Shown one piece after another: positions 35,701-47,750 of a stretch of DNA of 64,000 nt. Source of the DNA: Rhexocercosporidium sp. MPI-PUGE-AT-0058 (lineage: Eukaryota > Ascomycota > Leotiomycetes > Helotiales). The position numbers and the translations under genes are program-made. The notes under the pieces were generated by a model. It saw only the letters and a list, made by a program, of their open reading frames with translations. It made no database searches and was not told the DNA's origin. Where the stretch lies: NCBI GenBank assembly GCA_020746875.1, contig JAGTJL010000008.1, positions 248,001 to 312,000 of the forward strand. The letters are read 5' to 3'. The first letter of the stretch is position 1; each line of letters opens with the position of its first letter.

Positions 35701-37155
35701 GTTGGTGATATTGGTGTTGACTATTCGAGAAGAGGTGTACAATTACTTGAAGGTCCGATGAGTCCGAGACCTGTGTATCGAGCCTTTGTTGACACGGGTG
35801 GGCGACCCGGCTGTGTGCAGGCGCAGTTGAGGCGGAGTTGTGTACTGTGACGTCAGGAGCAAGGGATTGAAAGTGTATAACTTTCAGGATGAGATTATGA
35901 AATAGAATTCTAGAGGTTTGGGTGTGATTCTGAGAAAATGTGATTCTGGAATGGGGAAGAAAGTGAGAGCGAAGCGCTAAGCTCAGTGCGGCCAAGATTT
36001 TAGCTCCAGTCGACATGAGAGTCATCACGTGATTTATCACGTGTGCACTTTCTAAGTTGCTAAGACGCTGGTTACAGAAGGGGCACTTTTACGAACGTGG
36101 AGAAATGATTCAAGCAGCAGGTGACAGAATATTGGACATAGGATAAAGAGATGGCTACTCAAGTAGGACTCTTGAATTCTAACGGCTGTTCCACGCTATT
36201 CCTGCTCAGTATTCTTGCGTTGCTCGTGCTACCAAACACACACCAAGCATATTTCTGATTGGGGAGTACTAGGGATGTACCTTTCTAAAGCCTGATGCAA
36301 AAAGGTGACTTATCTCTAATTTATGCGTGTACCACCGGCTTCTCACCTGAGTCAACTCGCTAAACTTGTGTCTTGTGTTGACATGACCGAGTTCCTACGA
36401 ATCGAAGGGTGAATTAGTCCTTTCTCATAATCATTCATCAAGGTTCCAAGAGTCAGAATAAGAACAGAACACACTTACGTCATAACTATGTTATACAAAG
36501 TCTATAAAACAACACCAAAGACAGTCTTCACTGCACCTTCCTCCTCCCCAAAATACATCAGAACTAGACTCCTCTATCGAAAGCAAAAGCAAAACCAATA
36601 AATCAGAAACAAAATCTCAAGAGCAAAAACCTCCTCGAATAAATGTGCGAGCGACACATCACACGATGCATGTGTGGCTGGGTGAGAAGAGACAATTGGA
36701 TCAGATGCTCGCAGTCCTACCAAATGGGCCGGTACTGTTATTCAACGCAGGAAATAGTGAGGAACGTACCAAGGAGCAACTGCGATCGCTGTAGGGTCGG
36801 ATATAGGCGTTAATTTGGATATCAGCGTTGGGGGTAAAGTAGTAGGTAGTGAGGCAGGCGATGGCCCTGGCCCTGGTCCGGGGGGTGGGTGATGTTGGAA
36901 TATGCAGGTTTTCTAGACTTTGGATATTTCGAATCAAATGCAAGCCTTTACGAGAAATGCACTCCCCAAGAATCTGTGCTCAAGCCCTGGAAGTTCCATC
37001 ATGAGATTGTATTCAAGTAATGCGGTTATAGCAAAAAAAACAACAACGGAACGGGTATATTAATGACCACGCCAAGCGCCAGAATCCAAGGGAAACGACT
37101 ATCACAGCACGGTCCTATCCTACCATATCCTATTACATTAATTAAGTCTCGTATG
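35701..37155. other. Intergenic: promoter of 5'-nucleotidase-like gene and spacer
   Basis: No gene is supported. It includes the tandem CACGTG sites described separately and an A-rich stretch near 36560-36640. Confidence 0.45.
36025..36043. promoter_or_regulatory. Two adjacent TCACGTG E-box motifs
   Basis: A palindromic TCACGTGA at 36025-36032 and TCACGTG at 36037-36043 are separated by four bases, about 330 bases upstream of the 5'-nucleotidase-like start. TCACGTG is the core bound by Cbf1-type bHLH factors in fungi. Use by this promoter is inferred. Confidence 0.35.
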
Positions 37156-38235
37156 CTACTTGAAGAACGCAGCCAACGCAACCCCACCCCCAAACATAGC
37201 CGCAACCGTGATGATGCTCGAGATAGACAGTTGAGACATCCCACTGATCCCATGTCCACTGGTACAACCTCCCGCGATCCTCGATCCAAAAGTTAGGAAG
37301 ATACCACCTAGCACGGCTCTCGTGGCACCGATGTGAAAGTTTGACGATGGGGTTGGAAGGTCTACGTATTTGAAGAGACCCCAGCTGCCGAGGACGGTGC
37401 CCACTGCAAAGGCGGTTGATTTGATACTCGGCCTTGGCGCTGTCCTGCTTTCAAGGATGGATTCTTCTGCCCACCAGAAGAGATCTCCAAGTTGTTCGTA
37501 AGTGTATGAGATGCCCAGAGTACCGCCAGTCAAGAGCAGACTCATGACTTGACTAAAGCCTATGAGGAGACCGCCAAGGATAGATGGCGCGAGAAGATCG
37601 ACCTCGTCGGGAAAGTAGTGAGTGAGACTTCCTATCATCGCCAAGCATATCACCTCATACACAGCCATGGCATTCCCCTGCTTGAATTCAAGGGCCTGGA
37701 AGACAGTCGGCCTTTCCATCAAGGTTTTGTCCTGTACCTTCCCTAGTAAAGGCTTGCCGAATCGCGAGTAGAGGATCCCGCCCACCAGTCCACCGAATAG
37801 GACGAGTGGCCCTGATGGGACACCAGTCGCGAGTTGAGGAATGAGAGTACCGGGACAAGCTCCAGTGAGCGACATGCCAAAACCGAGCAAAGCGCCCCCA
37901 ATGATGTTTCCATCGTAGGAACTGAAGAGATTAAGTGTCGCAGGCGTGCGAGGTTTACACGATGAGATGTTGAATTTGTTAGCTAGGATGATGGCAATAC
38001 TGTAGTTGTGTCAGCTATTCTATACTTTTCTTCTCTTCACCACACTCTTTTATATCAAATGACGAAAAAAAAAGACCTACGCGCTACTTGCACTTGCTGC
38101 CAAGAAGGTTTTCAGCATATGGAAGTCGCTCAGTTGCATCTGGCCGATGATGACCGAGGGTGAGTAGACGCCAGCCGCGATGAGAGCTGCCCCAAATATC
38201 GAGCCCGAAAGCATGGATTTGATCATCGTCGCCAT
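37156..38235 (-). CDS. YeeE/YedE family membrane protein, putative thiosulfate or sulfur-compound transporter
   Basis: Two exons (38081..38235, 37156..37999) give 332 residues with about nine hydrophobic helices. The two family-defining cysteine loops are present: LLGFGMSLTGACPGTLIPQL and AGGCTSGHGISGMSQLS. In bacterial TsuA/YeeE these cysteines pass thiosulfate through the membrane. In fungi the substrate is not established, so sulfur-compound uptake is a family-level inference. The first helix pair (MIKSMLSGSIFGAALIAAGVY) is encoded by exon 1. CACGTG motifs lie about 650-690 bases upstream, which would suit sulfur regulation through Cbf1-like factors but is only suggestive. Confidence 0.88.
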
Positions 38236-39427
38236 AATCGCCGTCTTGCTCGCGTCTAGATCCTTGGTTTTAGGTCGGGGTCGTGATCCAGCTCTGTATG
38301 TATGTGGCTTGCAGACAGGTAGGGATGAATCTTTCAGCTACCCTTGTATGCGCAGGTACAGGATGAACAAGGTTCTGAACGTTGATGCAATGGAGCAAAG
38401 AAGCAAACGATGGCGAGTGCGGAAATGGGAGGTTGAGCGAGTGAATAACAATATTAAATACTCGAAGCGATATTAATGAGTCGTCTGCTCTATCCAGTCT
38501 AGGATGATTCACGGAAGGAGCAAAGCAGCCAGCAACGAAATATCTCATGAACGTCGAAATAAAGTTGTCACCTACTTCATTTCTTTCAGCCCCTCGGGCC
38601 AAATACGATCTTATCCCCATTGAGGTTCTTTGTTGCATTTGGCGTCGGCGAATGACGTGCGATTGGGCTTGGTGTACGCCTCTGTGGCGTCGCATTTTGG
38701 TCGCCGATGTGCATCTTGACTCTCTTGGTCCGACCAGTTAACGCGATGAGGATCAGATGGCATTTGGAGGGTGAGATGTCGGGGACTTGTTTTGTGTCTG
38801 ATGTGGTCGCCGACGATGAGGGTGATTCTGGTGAGACGCGAAGGACTGAGACATGAAGAAATGAGATGCAGAAGACGGGATGGCACGTGGGAAAGCCGAG
38901 GTCAGGTCAGCTAAATCACGTGTATATACGCTAGGATATTTTCAAGCCCCTATTGCTGCACATTTAGGTGCATGATCAATTGGTCCTTGTGGAGTATTAG
39001 ATTTGCTCATTTTCGTTAGACTCGGTTCTGGGGTTCTTTACCGTGGATATGATGGGTAAGTTCTAAATGACTTTGGAACTGGATCACAACTGAAAACCAA
39101 CAATCTTACGTTCTAGACACCCTTGTTCTCATTTAACACGAGAGGAGCAATTGCCGAGAGAAGGGATTTCAAGCCAGTTTGAAACCGGGTTTGTTTACAT
39201 TGCGGTTGATAGTCATCGCTTAGGTACAGTACCTTCCTTGTCACATGCACAGAGCGCTCCGACTTCCAAAGCTCTGATGCCCGATATCGCTGCTGATCGT
39301 CGCTAACTATCACGACTCCATAGAAGAGCTCAAAATCAAAACTCTTCACTTATCATGTGAAACCAGATATAAAGTTCGTCAAGTCTGAAAAGTAAATTTA
39401 CATACACGACGAATTGCCTCAAAGCCA
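38236..39427. other. Intergenic, upstream of the sulfur transporter
   Basis: No supported gene. CACGTG cores occur at 38884-38889 and 38917-38922. Confidence 0.45.
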
Positions 39428-39430
39428 ATG

Positions 39431-41031
39431 ACATGGAAGAGCCCGCACGTAGACTGGGTCCTGGCAGACATCGACACAAAACCAGGAAAAGACAAATCCT
39501 CGCTTCTCGAAGATCCTGTTCACGGCTTTCCTAATGCAGGCGGGACTTCGATACCCCCCTGGCTAGCAGGAGCATTTCAAGGTCCTCTCCTCAACACCGC
39601 ACAACACCTGATTTGCCTCCCTTGGCTGACATTATCATCGTCGGCTACGGGTCGCAATCTAGGACAGTGCAAGCCAGATCAATATCGCGGATTCAGCAAG
39701 TATCCAATTTTTTTGGGACAGAGCAAGCTCTGAAAGTGCGTGAACGTTTTTATGTCTATCAATACTTTCCCGAGTCAGTTATTCTCATGAATTAACAATC
39801 GACACCTGCATCTAGATCCTAGAGAACGGGCAACAAACTTGGCCTGATGTAGTATCCTATGTCAAGGAGAACAATGTAGACTGCGACCTCTGGGTTGGTG
39901 ACACCTTGACGTGCCTACTACCTCTTCTCCCAAGCTACAAAATCAGCTTATGACAGCTTGAAAGCACCAGGTGAAAAGACAGAAAATATCAAAGTTACCC
40001 TCGATCTAGTTGAAGCAATAACGGTACTTTGCCATTCTGTCTCACAATACTGGATCATGATGTCTAATCTTTGTACCAGGATCTCCCCCATCAAATACGC
40101 CAAAGCCTGTTATGCCTGGCCGGCATCAACACTCAATCCCTGAAAGCTAACTGCGCATATCATGCGGCAGAACCTTACGAAAGAGGTTTTCAATCTGCAG
40201 ACCCAAACTCAAGTGACATCCGTAACAAAATCCACACGGGATCCCAGGCAATGGACAGTCCACACCTCAGACAGAGGCATAATCACCTGCTCCCAAGTCG
40301 TGCACGCCACAAAAGCATACAGTTCCGCCATCGAGCCATCCCTCTATGGAATCATCACCCTTCACCCACATATTTGCACGAAAGTCATCCCATCTTCAAT
40401 ATTCACAAGACCAGAAAAGACTTGCAGAATTCGTATGGAGTGTTATTGGATGACGGGGCAATGTATAGTGTCAATCCGTGGTGACGGGATAGCTCGGTTT
40501 GGGTCAAGCAACTCGGGGCAGAAGAATTTCAATGACTGGTTGAAGACGCATCCGGAGCGGTGGATTGACGATGGGAGGAGTGGGGAGGAGTTCGTCACGC
40601 CTTCTGTTGAAAAATTTGCAGAAGAGGGGTTTGTGAGATGTGTCAATGTGGAGAAGGGTCAAGGAGCTGTATAACATGGGACTTGGAGTGGGATAATTGC
40701 ACTTGCAAGTCAAATCCTTCGTGTGATTATTTGCGCTTTTTGTGGTTCAGACACTAACAATCGCAAATACACCAGACAGTATTCCACTCATAGGAGAGTT
40801 ACCCGGGCTTCCAGGACAGTGGATTTGCGCTAATCATAACGGACAGTAAGTCCCTCTTGTGACCTTTCCACTTGAAGCGAGAGGTTGCATTCTGACGTGA
40901 CAATCTACAAAGTGGCATGGCGCGCATTTTCGCCGCTGCGCCTGGCTTGGTCAAATTGATGAACGGAAAATTCTGGATGTCTATGAAATAACACCAGAAA
41001 GAATTGCTCGGCTGAAGACAAGTGGTGGTCC
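39431..41031 (+). pseudogene. Broken FAD-dependent oxidoreductase (DAO family)
   Basis: The start reads well (MTWKSPHVDWVLADIDTKPG) and later parts match a fungal DAO-type FAD oxidoreductase: LADIIIVG (dinucleotide-fold strand), GQCKPDQYRGFSKY, VDCDLWVGDTL, YAWPASTLNP, HATKAYSSAIEPSL, DDGAMYSVNPW and DSIPLIGELPGLPGQW. The C-terminal substrate and flavin motif follows across a good intron (NHNG to HGMAR). The frame changes after LADIIIVG, where the glycine-rich loop and the following helix are missing, and again near 39905, 39935, 40440 and 40960. Several stops interrupt the frame. Some gaps are true introns with intact splice sites (for example 39739 and 40849), so the gene was once functional. 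It now lacks a working FAD-binding loop. Confidence 0.8.
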
Positions 41032-41742
41032 AAAAAGATGAAGAAGGTTCGGCTCGATCACAAAACAGTTGCTCAATCGTTGGCTTTTGGGTCAATAGAG
41101 GATGTATAAATTTTGAATCCCAGCATCGATTGCTCACTTATAGACTAGTGAAGGCTAGGATGCATTGCTAACGTACATCTATAGAAGCTTTTTGAAGAAG
41201 TACTGATGCTCACATCTTTCTCGTCAATAAAAGAAAGGTCGGCAGCTGGTGAACTTAGCACAGACATAAATTGATCTCCTCCGGGAAAGGGTATCGGGTT
41301 ATTGATGATCTTAACAACTTCGCTTTGGGACCGGAAATTTAGAATCGGCCGGTCCTTTGGGCTGTTGCAAATGCTGCCCCCCATTTTCTAGATTAGCGGA
41401 TCAGATTTCTCAATTCGCTCACCTGCATTCAGTCCCAAGCCACAAGCGAGCGCAGCCTCATTCACATCCAGTCTGACTCAACCTCAACTTTCTCACCGTC
41501 AAAGATTCCGTCATAATCTAGGTTCACTCTTATCCCCAGCAACTTCGCTCTAACAATTTGAAACTTCTCAGATTGTGTTCGGTCTTACCATCTTCAGGCC
41601 AAGATACTCGACTGCGCCGTTGCTTCGCAGCTGGAGACTTACCTGCCTCATGCCAGCCTCAATTGAAGAGTCCGAGTGCCCGTCGACTTATATATACGTA
41701 CAGCCTCAGTGCTAGTCGAGAAGTTTCTTTAGCGACATCAAG
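41032..41742. other. Spacer and promoter of the HET gene
   Basis: Nothing is coding with support. The last 300 bases are C/T-rich, as in many fungal leaders. Confidence 0.4.
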
Positions 41743-43641
41743 ATGGTGAAAAGGAAACGAAGCACAAAGACAGCTCCAGCGGCTGAAATTCAGACCACCT
41801 CAAACAAAGAACAGGCTGAACGGCTACCTGTCCAACTCCTGACAGGGAGGAAGAGGAAACTCTCGCCCGAAACATCTGAGACCCACGACCCGAAAAGGGG
41901 CGGCTCGAAAGATGTCGCATTCTCAGTTTTCGATGAGATAGACCCGCCTTCAGAAGACCACACTATTGAACAGGCAACCGCGCCTTTCATCTACGAACCG
42001 CTACGTAGAGACGTGGATAGTATCCGCCTATTGACTTTACAACCTCGTCAAGCTGGCGACTCAATACCAATCGTACGCTGCACATTGAAATCCGTCGCGT
42101 TCGGAGAGAAGCCAGAGTACGAAGCGCTGTCCTACACATGGGGTAAAGCGACAACAGTACATACTATCTTTATCAACGACATAGAAGTACCTGTGCGAGA
42201 AAACCTATTCTGGGCTCTACGTTACCTGCGGAAGGGGAAGCCGCGCAAGCTGTGGATCGATGCGCTGTGTATTGATCAGACCAGTCACGAGGATAAGGAG
42301 TGTCAGATCCGGTTGATGGATTATATCTATACGCGCGCAGAGACTGTGTTGGTTTGGTTGGGGGAATACCCGACTTGGAACCCGCCGTGGAATCTCACAT
42401 CGTGGAATGGCGACAGAGATGGCGACAGCGGGCAGAGCTGGTACGCGAGTCTGAGGCGCTGGGTGTGCAATAATCCGTACTGGAGTCGATTATGGATCAT
42501 TCAGGAGATTGGGCTCGCGAGGCGGCTGGTCGTCCATGTAAGCGACCGATCACTGGAATGGGAAGCGTTCATCGAATACCTATATTTGGGAAAACAGGCC
42601 CCGGGTCACATCACTGCGTACCCGGGCTCCCTCCTGATCCAAAAGCTTCGGACAAAAAGGCTAAATCGCAACGGGATCTGGAATCGTTTAGAGACTCTTA
42701 TGAAAGATTTCCAGGACGCGGAGTGTGCGGAAGTGATGGATAAGATATACGGGCTCCTCGGGTTTGCGTCGGACTGCTTGATGGAGAGTATTGAGGTGGA
42801 TTATCAGAAAAGAAGATTTCAGCTGTATGTTGAGGTTGTTGATTTCTTCAATCGCAGACAACACTCTAACGATCTTGCATGGAATGCAGTGGATAGATCT
42901 ATGAGGGTTGTTCGGTTTAGTCAGTTGGTGTGCAAGTGCTTGAAATCGCCTAATGTACCAGAAGCACTCCCTTACTACGCCAAACCCCTAGTTGTGGAAG
43001 CGAGAGGCGCATTTGTTGACGAGATTCGACACTTGGGTCCCACTTATACGGAAATGATGTCGTCTAGTGCCGCGAACAAGGCATTCAAGACCAGTATCCA
43101 TGAATGCTATCCTCACGCGACAACAGCGGTGAGCCTCAGAGAGGCATACGAAGCGTACTACGACCGACTGCTCAAAATGACGACCGACGATACTATTAAG
43201 GTCTGCGGAATCCAGCTCCAGACGAGATATTCTAGAGTCTTTCTAACAGATGAGGTTTGGAACGCTGAAAAGCACATTTTCAATCGGGCAAAGTTCGATT
43301 TACCGGAATGCAACAAGACAGATAAGCCCAGTCTAGAGAATCCTCAGCAAGACGTGGATGAATGCCGAATGTTCTTGGGAAATCGAGAGACAATGGGACT
43401 TGCGCCTGCGGAGGCACAAGTGGGTGATGTGGTCTGTCTATTTTGGAGGACAGACGTCGCTGCTCTCTTGAGAAAAGAAGAGACTTCGAGCATATATCGA
43501 ATTGTAGGAAGGTTGAACATCTCAACAGCACAAACCCAAGGTTCGAAAGTTGTTTATGAAGATTGGAAGGAACCGCAGAAAGGGTCAAAGTTGATTGTAC
43601 TTCAAATGTGTATCGCGACTTTGAATGTGCTAACAAGGTAG
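41743..43641 (+). CDS. HET-domain protein (heterokaryon incompatibility type)
   Basis: A single uninterrupted exon encodes 632 residues. The HET domain lies at about residues 125-280, with its conserved blocks: YEALSYTWG, VRENLFWALRYLRK, LWIDALCIDQTSHEDKECQ and RAETVLVWLGE. The domain triggers programmed cell death in nonself recognition when fused to a recognition module. Here no NACHT, WD40 or ankyrin module is visible. The C-terminus is the usual divergent region ending in a GDVVCLFW segment seen in many HET proteins. The N-terminus is unusually basic (MVKRKRSTK, TGRKRKLSPE), resembling a bipartite nuclear localisation signal. The gene is intact beside several broken ones. Confidence 0.92.
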   Translation: MVKRKRSTKTAPAAEIQTTSNKEQAERLPVQLLTGRKRKLSPETSETHDPKRGGSKDVAFSVFDEIDPPSEDHTIEQATAPFIYEPLRRDVDSIRLLTLQPRQAGDSIPIVRCTLKSVAFGEKPEYEALSYTWGKATTVHTIFINDIEVPVRENLFWALRYLRKGKPRKLWIDALCIDQTSHEDKECQIRLMDYIYTRAETVLVWLGEYPTWNPPWNLTSWNGDRDGDSGQSWYASLRRWVCNNPYWSRLWIIQEIGLARRLVVHVSDRSLEWEAFIEYLYLGKQAPGHITAYPGSLLIQKLRTKRLNRNGIWNRLETLMKDFQDAECAEVMDKIYGLLGFASDCLMESIEVDYQKRRFQLYVEVVDFFNRRQHSNDLAWNAVDRSMRVVRFSQLVCKCLKSPNVPEALPYYAKPLVVEARGAFVDEIRHLGPTYTEMMSSSAANKAFKTSIHECYPHATTAVSLREAYEAYYDRLLKMTTDDTIKVCGIQLQTRYSRVFLTDEVWNAEKHIFNRAKFDLPECNKTDKPSLENPQQDVDECRMFLGNRETMGLAPAEAQVGDVVCLFWRTDVAALLRKEETSSIYRIVGRLNISTAQTQGSKVVYEDWKEPQKGSKLIVLQMCIATLNVLTR

Positions 43642-43939
43642 AGCGGACTTTAATTGCCTAATCGCTTAGGGCAGACACTGGTATACTACATATTCATTTA
43701 GGTGGCGTTTATAGGATGAAGGCAGAGAGGGCTCGGGGTCATCGCTCTCATTTAAAGATACTATAGACTGCAGTTGGACTAAACCCGAAGAAGATGTTGA
43801 AGCAATTGTGATACAAAATCAATCTTTTACTTGCTGTGATCCCAATGAACGTAGGTCAACTCTCCATCCATAAATAAGAAGACAAAAGTAAGTAAGGAGA
43901 GTTCGTGTTTGCAAAGTTAGGGGCTTCCCAACCACCCGC

Positions 43940-46900
43940 TTAGTTTCTCTTGAACCACCTCAATTGCAAAGCAATCAATATGACCGGTAAGACACTTACG
44001 ATCTCTCCCAAACCAGCATACTCAGGAGGGATTCTCGCATTGACAAACGCGCCAGCAGCTAGTAAGACAGCGATGGTATTGTAGATGAAGGACCAAGTAA
44101 AGTTGAAAATAATACGGCGGAAGGCAGCACGAGAGAGATCGATTAAAACAAGGACACCATCAAGAGCAGGCCTGACGAGCACAGCATCAGCGGCACTCTG
44201 TGCAACGTCGGTTCCGCTGTTCATGTGGAGACCGATACTGGCTTGGGCGAGGGCCACAGCGTCGTTCGTTCCGTCTCCACAGAAGAGGATCGTGTCCTTG
44301 TTTCCATCCATGAGGTTCTTGATGTACTTTTGTTTATCGCCGGGAGAGCAGCGCGACTTAACACGGGAGGGGTCGATTTGGAGTTCGCTACCGATTCGCT
44401 GGACTGCACCATCATCATCACCACTGACAATGGAGACAGCGATACCACGGATCTGAAGTTCATCAATGGTGGATTTGGCGTCTGGTCGAAGGGAGTCATG
44501 GAGTCCATAAATTGCGATAAGTTCCTGGCCAAGGACAACGCAAAAGACAGTTCGTCCTTGTGATAGAAGAGTAGAGACATATTGGTTGTCTTGTACCGCA
44601 AGCCATCTTGAGTTTCCTCCCTTGACACGAAGATGGCTCTTCTTCCAAATGCCTTCCATGCCACTGCCTGTTACTGATCTCACCTCATCCACCACGGCAG
44701 GCTCGAATCCTTGTGCCATCAAATGAGCAGCGACCGCGGCTGAAACAGGATGTTTACTGTTGATTGTTAGGCCAAGTACAAGAGCAGCAGCAGATACATT
44801 TCCCGGCTCGACCAAGTATTCTTCAGCGACGACAGACAATTCTCCCATGGTCAAAGTTCCGGTCTTGTCAAAGACAACATGAGAGACCTTTCTGGCAATC
44901 TCGATGGTTTCAGCCGATTTGAAAACAACACCGAATCTCGCACCAACTCCACCAGCAATAACAACAACCATTGGAACTGCCAGTCCGATCGCACAGGGGC
45001 AAGAAACAATCAATACCGATATAGCGTAAGTGATCGCTTGGACAACAGCGGTCCCTCCAGATTGATTTCGAACTGCCTTGCCTATTGCAACCCATATTGC
45101 AAAAGTGATTAGAGTCAGGACGACGACCACTGGCACGAAGTATGAAGCAACACGATCTGCAAGTTCTTGTATTTTTGGCTTGGAGAACTTTGCTTCGTCT
45201 ACCATGGTCGCGATTTCGCTGATCGTGTTCTCCCCAGGCAAACGCCTGAGACGAACAATGAGCGTACCAGATCCATTGAGACATCCAGCTATGATATTGG
45301 ATCCTGTAGATTTCTCCACGGGCACAACTTCACCAGTGATATGAGATTCATCAACTTCGCTTGCCCCAGATATGACAGTGCCGTCTGTCGCGATACGAGC
45401 ATCAGGCAGAACCTTGAACACGTCACCATATTGAAGCAGACGCGCATCAATCTCAAGTCCCCCAGGGTATTCATCATCAACGAGTAAAGCTGTTCCACTT
45501 TGAAGTGACCTGATGGAGATAGACTCAACAGCTTTGTGTCTGGCAAACGCACTCACCAGCCTTCCTACCATAATCAGAGTGACAAGGAGAGTGCTCGTCT
45601 CGAAGAATTCTCCAGTGGACAGGGGTTGTCCGCGGACCTGATATCCAAAGGCAACGACCGAGAAGATGTAGGCAGTAGAAGTGCTCAACACAATCAATAG
45701 ATCCATCTCGATGACTCTGGTGAAGAGCAGAGCCTTGAAGGCACTCGGGTAAAATGGACCCGCGACGACGAACTGCACGATTGTAGCCAGTGCCAGCGAG
45801 ATGGACCCGTATAGAATTTCACGTGGCTTCAGTGGTGCCCAGGCCAATACCAGCACTGGAATAGTGAGAATAGTAGAGAAGGCTGTCATGAAAGCTGTCT
45901 CTCGAACATGCTTGCTGCCCGACTCCAGCTCTGCATATGGACGAGCAGGAGCAAGTGAGATGTCCCCGTCGAATCCCTTCTCCACTAGATCCCGTGCACC
46001 GACGAGTTTAGCATCGTAAGCTACACGAACAGTGTTTTTGTCGACTGCAGTCATCCCTTCAACCCCGTGTGGTAATTTCCGATTGACAAAATCCCTAGCA
46101 TCCCCATGGACCAGAATATCCAGAGTTTGCCCTTTGGTGCTAAGCCTTTGACAGGCAAAGCCGGTAGTTTTGGCAAGTTCTCTAATGATGTCGTCGATAG
46201 ATGCATTGGCGATAAGGTCAAACTCTGCCCGAGCCATGACCAAGCTCGTTTGGAGGTTTGTAATGCCAGCAATGGTATTCAGAGACCGGAAAAGCTTGTT
46301 CTCGCATCCCACGCAAGTCATACCTTCGATGCCGAGTGTGACATGCTCGGTACTTAGCCCGGCTTTTTCGATATCAATATCACCAGCGCCAGGAGCTCCC
46401 TGAACGACTTGTACTTCATCCGTAGCCTTGACCTTCTTACAACAGTCATCCAGAAAGGAAGCTTCAGATGTTTCGTCTCCCACAACCAGAATGGCGATGT
46501 CAGCTTTCTCATCACCATTGGACTTCATGCCACAGGAAGGCTTGTCCGTCCCGCAGATGTTTCCTTCCTTGCTACAAGAAGACTTGTTCTTCATAGCATT
46601 AGGGATGGACTTGCCGCTGCAGCATCCCTCTTTTGTAGCAGCCGGAAATGGTTTTGCATCACAGCAAGATTTGGCGCAACCTTTCTTTTGGGAGGGTATT
46701 CCAGGCTTCTGAGTGCAACAAGATTTGGTACACCCAGCTTTGACGATTGGAGTATCAATTGTCTTGTTGCAGCAAGACTTTTCACGAGAGTCTGTATTGG
46801 CAAATGAACCAGGAATTTCAGGCGACACTTGTAAATCATCTTTGCTCTTGTCGCTGCAGCACCCTCCTTTACTTGATGTCGGTGCATTTAGACTTCCGCA

Positions 46901-47750
46901 CGTATCAGTCGCCTGTGCATTGCCGCCACAAATATCCGTGGTAGTGCTCTCGGAAGACTGAGAAGGTCCGGAACAGCAACCCGTCTTGACTAGGGCTGTT
47001 TTCTCTACCGCCAGCTTTGGTGGTTCGAGATTGTCGCAACAGCCAATCTTACTCAAAGAGGATGAGGACACCTTCTCGCAGCAGTCTTCCCTACCTTGAG
47101 CAAGCTTGGATCCTCCTCCAATATCTGTGTTCTTCCCAGATGTGTAGATCTTTGTCTTTCGTTTGTTGCAACTGCCGGGTTCCTTGGGTGAGCAGCATCC
47201 CGAAGGTGCAGTGACCCGCAGACTGCTCGAAGAGCTGCTCGTTCGAGGAGTGGCTGATCTCAAGGTACGCTTGGTTTGTGGAGAGCAACAGGTTTCAAGA
47301 TTTCGTGCCAAAAGAGCTCTGCAAATGCACCCCACAGCCTCCAACGTCGCAGCGTATCGTTCTCGTGCGGCCTTGAGTCTTTCCAATCTAGCAGCTTTTT
47401 TGTTGTTGTTCGAAGCCGAATTGTTTCCGGAACAGCAGCCGCCTCCACAACTGGACGGTTCTAATTCGCGTCAGCCACCATACGACAACGGTCCAGAACT
47501 CGACGCACCTTTAGCGGGTTTTTCTTCGAGGGATTCGAAACTGTTTGCGAAGCTCTCGGCATCGCATTCTCTCTGTGCCGCAACTTCTATACAAGCAGCT
47601 ATAGATTGTAAGTCAGTGCTTGCCGCATGTACAGTACGTTGGCAGAGAAGACTTGCCATCGCAGCATGCTAGCTTCTGCTCGCCGTCTTCCGCCGGGGAA
47701 GCAGGTGGACAGTACTGGCACGAAGGAAGGGTTTCATAGTCGCCCGCCAT
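43940..47750 (-). CDS. Heavy-metal P1B-type ATPase, PCA1-like, with cysteine-rich N-terminus
   Basis: Three exons (47657..47750, 47509..47598, 43940..47460) give 1234 residues. It pumps soft metal ions (Cu, Cd or similar) out of the cytosol using ATP. Residues 1-390 carry many CC and CxxxCC clusters (CCDG, GCCSGPS, GCTKSCCTQK, GCAKSCCDAK), probably a metal-sensing or metal-binding tail as in yeast Pca1. One HMA domain has GMTCVGC near residue 442. The catalytic core has TGEVVP, the CPC transport motif in VSCPCAIGLA (near 881), the phosphorylated Asp in DKTGTLT (near 925), the HP motif in SKHPVSAA and GDGTNDAVALA. Intron 1 appears to use a GC donor (ATG|GCAAGT). There is no frameshift, so the gene looks functional. 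Confidence 0.93.

Noticed and set aside
38270..38695. Minus-strand 141-residue frame upstream of the sulfur transporter
   Set aside because: No domain or typical coding composition; it overlaps the likely promoter and leader of the transporter.
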